Below are positions 59,294 through 64,000 of a DNA stretch of 64,000 nt, piece by piece (within the stretch, counting starts at the first letter, position 1; each line of letters begins with the position of its first letter). Below the pieces are notes generated by a model that did not search any database, was not told the DNA's origin, and worked only from the letters and a program-made list of their open reading frames with translations. The DNA is taken from assembly GCA_937975705.1 (NCBI GenBank), contig CALJTX010000040.1:62001-126000 (forward strand), in the 5' to 3' direction. The position numbers and the translations under genes are program-made. Origin of the DNA: an uncultured Flavobacteriia bacterium (GTDB lineage Bacteria > Bacteroidota > Bacteroidia > Flavobacteriales_D > Crocinitomicaceae).

Positions 59294-60185
59294 TTTCCTT
59301 CCAAAAATCTTGGATGCTGATGCCTGCAACACCGAGCATTTGAGGAACAATACTAGCTGGTGAAAAGCCTGGTGTTGTATTGACTTCAATGACATTCGGT
59401 TGGCTATTTACAAGCATGAAATCTATCCGTGCAATGCCTCGTAATCCCATCAATTGATAGATGTCTTTTGCTTGTTTTTGAACTGCAGCACGCACCGATT
59501 CTGCTACTCTTGCAGGCGTGATTTCTTTGGATTTGCCATCGTATTTAGCTGCATAATCGAAAAATTCTGTCTCAGATACAATTTCGGTGAGGGGCAAAGC
59601 GATGAGTCCTGTTGTGCTTCTATATACGCCGCAGGTGACTTCGATTCCATCCAAAAATGCTTCTGCTACTACAGATCTACCTTCCTTAAAAGCGATATCA
59701 AATGCGCTTTGAACTTCATTTACGGTTTTTACTTTTGAAATTCCGTAGCTCGATCCGGAGTCTGAGGGCTTTATAAACAAGGGCAGTCCTAACGCTTCTA
59801 CCAAAGCATCGGCATCAATTTGTGCGCCTAAATGAAAGAGGCGAGATTGCGCCACCTCAAAACCAAAGCCTTTCAAAAATTGATTGCAATACCATTTGTC
59901 AAAAGAAAGTGCACTTGCCAACACGCCTGAATTGATATATGGAATTTGCAGCATATCGAGATGCGCTTGAATTTTTCCGTTTTCACCGGGGTCGCCGTGT
60001 GTATAGATGATTGCGCCATCTATTTGGCCTTCGAGTTGCAGGCGTTCTTGCCAGTTTGCTCTTGAAATTTCAATCAAGACGCATTCGAGGTGCGCAGGAA
60101 AGTGATTTTGAATGGTTTGAGCACTCTTTATTGAAATATTGTATTCAGAGGAAAAGCCCCCGCAAATGAGTCCGATGCGCTTCAT
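59268..60185 (-). CDS. ddl: D-alanine--D-alanine ligase
   Basis: Makes D-Ala-D-Ala for peptidoglycan precursors. The 305-residue ATP-grasp protein has GLICGGFSSEYNISIKSA (about 4-21), IKPSDSGSSYGISKV (about 137-151), RIDFML and the EVNTTPGFSPASIVP motif (about 268-282). It converges on dacB with a 26-base overlap and is divergent from the acyltransferase gene. Confidence 0.96.
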   Translation of the reverse strand: MKRIGLICGGFSSEYNISIKSAQTIQNHFPAHLECVLIEISRANWQERLQLEGQIDGAIIYTHGDPGENGKIQAHLDMLQIPYINSGVLASALSFDKWYCNQFLKGFGFEVAQSRLFHLGAQIDADALVEALGLPLFIKPSDSGSSYGISKVKTVNEVQSAFDIAFKEGRSVVAEAFLDGIEVTCGVYRSTTGLIALPLTEIVSETEFFDYAAKYDGKSKEITPARVAESVRAAVQKQAKDIYQLMGLRGIARIDFMLVNSQPNVIEVNTTPGFSPASIVPQMLGVAGISIQDFWKEIIEVELDM

Positions 60186-60200
60186 GCGTTTATTTTAAGG

Positions 60201-60227
60201 CGAAATTATCTAAAATTGGTAATTTCG
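60201..60227. promoter_or_regulatory. Divergent promoter dyad between ddl and the acyltransferase gene
   Basis: CGAAATTA (60201-60208) and TAATTTCG (60220-60227) are perfect 8-base inverted arms 11 bases apart. Each arm is a TAATTTCG variant of the -7 element on one strand: 15 bases before the ddl ATG and 4 bases before the acyltransferase ATG. It may be two divergent promoters, an operator, or both. Confidence 0.45.
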
Positions 60228-60231
60228 CAGC

Positions 60232-61545
60232 ATGAGGCCCTTGTATTTTATTTTTTGGTTCGGATTAGGCTTTAGCTTCCGGTTGTTTTTTAGACGCATC
60301 AAAGAGGTGCGCCCGAGCAAAAGTCGCTTTGGAAGAACCATCTTTGTCAGTAACCATCCTTCTTCGTTTCTCGATCCATTAGTGGTATCCCGATTGCGCA
60401 AGCCAATTGTCTATTTCATGACGCGTTCCGACGTATTCAATCGCTTTACGCGTCCTTTGTTTTGGCTTGCACACATGCTGCCGATATACCGCCAACAAGA
60501 CGGAGGTAATTCTCAAGAGAAAAACAAAAAGGTCTTTAAAAAAGCAACCGAAACCCTTGCGCGCAATCGCAATTTGCTCATTTTTGGCGAAGGAATCACC
60601 GACGACATCTTTGAGCGCAGGCTCAAACCCATCAAAAAAGGCGCTATCCGCATCGGCTTCACTGCCCTTGAAGACCTCGATTGGAAAGTTGAAATTCGGG
60701 TCCAAGGTTTGGGGCTCAACTACACCAATCCTGGTATCCTCCGCAGCGATGTCTTGCTTGCTGCTGCTGAACCGATCCTACTCAATGACTACAAAGCAGC
60801 CTATCTAGAGAATCCAAGCAAGGTCATTTCGGAACTCAACCGCGAACTTGAGCAGCGCATGCAAGCTCAAATTACGCATGTCAAGGCAGACGAACACGTG
60901 GTATTGCACGAGCAAATCATGATGCTCAATCGCAAGGGCATGCACGTCAGTTGTTATGACCCCAATATTTCACTGGAGGAGCGCTGGTTGTATGCTCAAA
61001 AATTAGCAGCTTATTTAAATACCCTAGATTCCAATGCAGCTGAACGCTTAGCCACCGTCAAAGAGCAAATCAATGGCTATCTATCTACATTGCAGCAAAC
61101 GGGCTTAACTGAGGCTGAACTTTATTGGTTTGCCATTCAGAAAAATTGGCGCTTGCTCACTTTTTTAAAGATGCTTGTTCAATTGCCATTGTTTTTAATT
61201 GGGCTCGTGCATATCGCTTTACCCACCCTTTATGTAAAGCGTTTCGTAGAAAAGAAAATGAAAAGACCCGTGTTTTGGTCCTCCACTAAAATGACTATGT
61301 TATTAGTTTTGTTGCCTATTTGGAATATCCTCTTGTTTGCTTTGGCTTCTAACTTTATTGCGCTAGACACTTGGGTGTGGATACTGCTGTTCTTCGCCTT
61401 TAATTTAGTGGCGCTTGGATACTATCTATTTTTAAAGAATACCACCCTTTTGATTAAATCATTACGTTATAACGCACAAAGCTTGCGCTCGGTTGTTGCA
61501 CAACGAGATACTGTCTTACAACACCTTGAAACACTGCAATTCTAA
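60232..61545 (+). CDS. PlsC-like lysophospholipid acyltransferase
   Basis: A 437-residue membrane-associated acyltransferase. The active-site motif is NHPSSFLD (about 41-48) and the second conserved block is LIFGEGIT (about 116-123). An N-terminal helix ([16 protein letters not shown]) and C-terminal membrane helices (about 313-335 and 350-400) anchor it. It probably acylates glycerol-phosphate lipids; the C-terminal half is longer than in E. coli PlsC and of unknown role. Its stop overlaps lipA by one base (TAATG). Confidence 0.87.
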   Translation: MRPLYFIFWFGLGFSFRLFFRRIKEVRPSKSRFGRTIFVSNHPSSFLDPLVVSRLRKPIVYFMTRSDVFNRFTRPLFWLAHMLPIYRQQDGGNSQEKNKKVFKKATETLARNRNLLIFGEGITDDIFERRLKPIKKGAIRIGFTALEDLDWKVEIRVQGLGLNYTNPGILRSDVLLAAAEPILLNDYKAAYLENPSKVISELNRELEQRMQAQITHVKADEHVVLHEQIMMLNRKGMHVSCYDPNISLEERWLYAQKLAAYLNTLDSNAAERLATVKEQINGYLSTLQQTGLTEAELYWFAIQKNWRLLTFLKMLVQLPLFLIGLVHIALPTLYVKRFVEKKMKRPVFWSSTKMTMLLVLLPIWNILLFALASNFIALDTWVWILLFFAFNLVALGYYLFLKNTTLLIKSLRYNAQSLRSVVAQRDTVLQHLETLQF

Positions 61546-62402
61546 TGGAAGAAACAACACGTATAAAGAAGCCTAAATGGTTGCGCGTCAAGCTCCCCAC
61601 GGGAGAAAACTACCGCAAAGTAAGAGGCCTTGTAGACGAACACAAGCTACATACCATTTGTGAGAGCGGAAGCTGTCCAAACATGGGGGAGTGTTGGGGC
61701 GAGGGCACCGCTACCTTCATGATCCTCGGCAATATTTGTACGCGCTCTTGCGGTTTCTGTGGTGTCCAAACAGGCAAGCCTGAGCAGGTCGATATTTTTG
61801 AGCCAGGCAAGGTGGCCAATTCAGTCAAAATTATGGGCGTCAAGCATGCGGTAATTACTTCAGTAGACCGCGACGACCTCAAAGACGGTGGCGCTGAAAT
61901 CTGGTCTCAAACGGTGCGCGCTATTCGTCAGCAATCACCCGGCACCACTTTAGAAACACTTATACCCGATTTTGCCGGTAATTGGAACAACCTTCAGGTC
62001 ATTATCGATGTAGCACCCGAGATCGTTTCGCACAACTTAGAAACAGTGCGTAGACTTACCAAACAAGTCCGAATTCAGGCTAAATACGACCGCAGTTTAG
62101 AGGTGCTTTTTCGCTTGAAAAAGGGCGGCATGCGCACCAAATCTGGCGTCATGTTGGGGCTCGGAGAAACCGAACAAGAAGTGATTGAAACCATGCAAGA
62201 CCTTCGCGCAGTACAGGTTGATATTCTCACGCTAGGGCAGTACCTGCAACCCACGCCAAAACACTTGCCTGTAGCCGAATTTATTGAGCCGGAACAGTTT
62301 GCGTATTACCAAAAAATAGGCTTAGAAATGGGCTTTCGCTTTGTGGAGAGTGGACCGTTGGTACGTTCGTCCTATCATGCCGAAAAACATTTATTTGATT
62401 GA
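61545..62402 (+). CDS. lipA: Lipoyl synthase
   Basis: Radical-SAM enzyme that inserts two sulfur atoms into protein-bound octanoyl groups. The 285-residue protein has the auxiliary cluster cysteines C39, C44 and C50 ([12 protein letters not shown]), the radical-SAM cysteines C65, C69 and C72 (CTRSCGFC), and the C-terminal RSSYHAE serine ligand. It is coupled to the acyltransferase gene by a one-base overlap. Confidence 0.97.
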   Translation: MEETTRIKKPKWLRVKLPTGENYRKVRGLVDEHKLHTICESGSCPNMGECWGEGTATFMILGNICTRSCGFCGVQTGKPEQVDIFEPGKVANSVKIMGVKHAVITSVDRDDLKDGGAEIWSQTVRAIRQQSPGTTLETLIPDFAGNWNNLQVIIDVAPEIVSHNLETVRRLTKQVRIQAKYDRSLEVLFRLKKGGMRTKSGVMLGLGETEQEVIETMQDLRAVQVDILTLGQYLQPTPKHLPVAEFIEPEQFAYYQKIGLEMGFRFVESGPLVRSSYHAEKHLFD

Positions 62403-62532
62403 TAAATAATTGAAAATTAAACGAAACAAAAATTTATGTCAAAATTTGTGTAATTGCCTACAAACTTGACTCATTATTAAGAGAATATTTCTTAATTTGG
62501 CACACTAATCATGCACTATTAATAATTTCTAT
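62403..62532 (+). promoter_or_regulatory. AT-rich intergenic region upstream of the repeat-protein gene
   Basis: No terminator hairpin is seen after lipA. TTG (62466-62468) and a near-match TTAATTTG (62492-62499) are 23 bases apart and may form a promoter. A 6-base dyad, TTAAGA and TCTTAA (62477-62482 and 62490-62495), overlaps it. Confidence 0.3.
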
Positions 62533-64000
62533 ATGAATAAAAGGATATATGTATTTGGTTCTCTGATAGTTGCGGGTGTTTTTGCCCTCGCATTCACCGC
62601 TTACCATTTCTTGCCACAAACGGCACTTTACCGTCAGGCAGGTTTGTCTATTCTAAAAGAAGGCCGTTCTACAGATGCCATTTCATGGCTCAAGGCGCGC
62701 TACATCGATGTCAATACCGGAGCGCCTGTTTCAAATGAAACACTTGCCAAAATTGAGCAAGAAATCCGCAAAATGGGAACATCAAAATCTATTGTTTTTG
62801 AATCTCTAGGTCCAGACAACATCGGTGGCCGTACGCGTGCTATCTGCATTGACCGTACCAACATCAACCGCCTTTGGGCTGGTGGTGTTTCCGGAGGTTT
62901 GTTCGTTTCAAACAACAAAGGTAACTTCTGGGAGCGCGTTGTTCCTTATTTCGAAGCGGGTGGTAATCCGTTTATCTCAAGCATGACCATGACCCCAGAC
63001 AACACGCTTTATGTGGCAACTGGTTCTAACGACGAAGGTTGGGGTGGTAACGGCGTATGGTACTCCACAGACTTTGGTGCTACGTTCACCAAAATCCCAG
63101 GTACCACGAGCTGTACTGAAGTAGCTAGCTCAAACGCAGACAACTACGTTTGGTTGGCAACCGGAGCTGGTCTTAAGAAATGGAAAGTAGGCGATGCTTC
63201 CTTAACAAACGTGCCTGCATCAAGCGGTGGTTGCTTTGCCCTTCAAGTATCGAAAAATGGTCAAGTGATCGTTGCGGCTTACGCAGCCAACAAAACTTTC
63301 GTCTCGACAGACGGTGGAAACTCCTTCACAGACAAATCTGGTAGCATTGCCAGCAACCTCGTTCCGAATGGCGCAGCGCGCATTGAATACGCTATTTCTC
63401 CAACTCAAAATGCAAATGGTAATTACTCGCTTTACGCGACCCGCACCAACTCTAACTTGTTGTCTATGCACGTTTCTCATGACAACGGACAAACTTGGAA
63501 CCAATTCGTAGGCCCTTCTGGTCCGCCAAATGAATTCGACATCTACCGTGACCAAGGTACTTACAACAGCATTTTATCCGTAGACCCAACAGATCCAGAG
63601 CGTTTGCTCATCGGAGGTATCGATGTTTGGGAATGGAAACAAACAGTCAACAACCCGCCATCTGGTGGTTTTGAGAAAATTTCACTCTGGTTTGCGAGCC
63701 CAAGTTCACCAACTTATGTGCATGCCGATAACCACGAAATGAAGTGGGACAACAACAACCGTTTTTACGTAGGTAATGATGGTGGTATTGGTATTTCCAA
63801 TAACAAAGGAGGAACATGGTTCCCAGCCAACCGTGGTTACAACGTCACGCAATTTTATGGTATCGCATTCGATGCTGGAGGTCGCGTAATGGGTGGTGCG
63901 CAGGATAACGGTACGCTCTACAACGACTTCAGCTTGTCTACATACCACGAGTTCCGCGAAGTAAACGGCGGCGATGGTTTTGAGTGCGAAATCTCCTTCT
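62533..64000 (+). CDS. Large secreted sortilin/BNR-like repeat protein, 5' part
   Basis: The frame runs off the window end, so about 489 residues are seen. The N-terminus has one hydrophobic stretch (VFGSLIVAGVFALAFTAYHF). It is followed by SLGPDNIGGRTRAICIDRTN and several beta-propeller blades with Asp-box-like stretches: VSNNKGNFWERV, YSTDFGATFTKI, VSTDGGNSFTDK, VSHDNGQTWNQF and ISNNKGGTWFP. This fits the VPS10/sortilin-like propeller proteins that Bacteroidota export, often by T9SS; the sorting tail would be beyond the window. A role in glycan binding or degradation is possible but not shown. Confidence 0.8.
   Translation, partial: MNKRIYVFGSLIVAGVFALAFTAYHFLPQTALYRQAGLSILKEGRSTDAISWLKARYIDVNTGAPVSNETLAKIEQEIRKMGTSKSIVFESLGPDNIGGRTRAICIDRTNINRLWAGGVSGGLFVSNNKGNFWERVVPYFEAGGNPFISSMTMTPDNTLYVATGSNDEGWGGNGVWYSTDFGATFTKIPGTTSCTEVASSNADNYVWLATGAGLKKWKVGDASLTNVPASSGGCFALQVSKNGQVIVAAYAANKTFVSTDGGNSFTDKSGSIASNLVPNGAARIEYAISPTQNANGNYSLYATRTNSNLLSMHVSHDNGQTWNQFVGPSGPPNEFDIYRDQGTYNSILSVDPTDPERLLIGGIDVWEWKQTVNNPPSGGFEKISLWFASPSSPTYVHADNHEMKWDNNNRFYVGNDGGIGISNNKGGTWFPANRGYNVTQFYGIAFDAGGRVMGGAQDNGTLYNDFSLSTYHEFREVNGGDGFECEISF

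Overview
The window is a gene-dense chromosomal segment from a member of the Bacteroidota, most likely the order Flavobacteriales. The sequence shows TAnnTTTG promoter -7 elements, an LpxC-FabZ fusion, a CarB without its regulatory C-terminal domain, a cyclophilin-FKBP dual immunophilin, a protein with a C-terminal tail like a type IX secretion (T9SS) signal, an orphan VTC/DUF4956 pair and a DUF4924 protein. I do not assign a genus. Almost all of it is ordinary housekeeping and cell-envelope biology. I see no prophage, insertion sequence, CRISPR array or integron, and no gene-free stretch longer than about 160 bases.

Layout. 1-5.8 kb (+): the end of carB, then polyprenyl synthase, a MORN-type lipoprotein, dnaG and a large MscS channel. 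5.8-9.9 kb: pdxJ (-) divergent from CBS protein, nadK, FKBP and cyclophilin-FKBP (+). 9.9-12.3 kb (-): alkB, ribD, DUF4159. 12.3-14.6 kb (+): a small MscS, a DUF1295 membrane protein and a small outer-membrane protein. 14.6-16.2 kb (-): diacylglycerol kinase-like protein, DUF1569 and a 53-residue membrane protein. 16.3-19.3 kb (+): a conserved unknown gene, tRNA-Glu, rpsT and a porin-like beta-barrel. 19.3-24.0 kb (-): sucD; cca, a pRiA4b ORF-3-like protein, a methyltransferase and an FKBP lipoprotein; and an RRM protein. 24.2-25.6 kb (+): an unknown gene, an OmpH-like lipoprotein and DUF4924. 25.6-35.4 kb (-): an eleven-gene run from the VTC protein through DUF4956, lpxK, purine nucleoside phosphorylase, gatB, two TlpA thioredoxins, lpxH, tsaE and ald to an HsdR_N protein. 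35.5-42.7 kb (+): purT, M61 peptidase, sialidase-like protein, ung, hemE and an OmpA protein. 42.8-46.9 kb (-): queE, OmpA/PD40, UbiA, maf. 46.9 kb (+): a PCMD-like secreted protein. 47.9-53.8 kb (-): lpxD, lpxC-fabZ, lpxA, rlmD-like, cinA. 53.8-57.8 kb (-): uvrA, trxA, DUF4258. 57.8-64 kb: dacB (+), ddl (-), a PlsC-like acyltransferase, lipA and the start of a large secreted repeat protein (+).

The genes converge on building the envelope. Lipid A is covered by lpxA, lpxC-fabZ, lpxD, lpxH and lpxK (no lpxB in view), peptidoglycan by ddl and dacB, phospholipid by the PlsC-like protein, and periplasmic folding and redox control by three immunophilin genes and two TlpA proteins. Most neighbouring co-directional genes overlap (ATGA or TAATG) or lie within a few bases of each other, and four convergent pairs overlap at their 3' ends, so the genome is compact.

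The most notable features are these. A TAnnTTTG element repeatedly lies only 4-6 bases before a start codon, which predicts leaderless mRNAs. Key metal or cluster ligands are lost in DnaG and in the RlmD-like methyltransferase. Palindromes lie in the uvrA/dacB and ddl/acyltransferase divergent promoter regions. A 53-residue two-helix membrane protein is easily missed. I found no clear case for a wholly new multi-gene system; the orphan HsdR_N protein, the pRiA4b-like/methyltransferase pair and the VTC/DUF4956 pair are the best candidates for unexplained biology.
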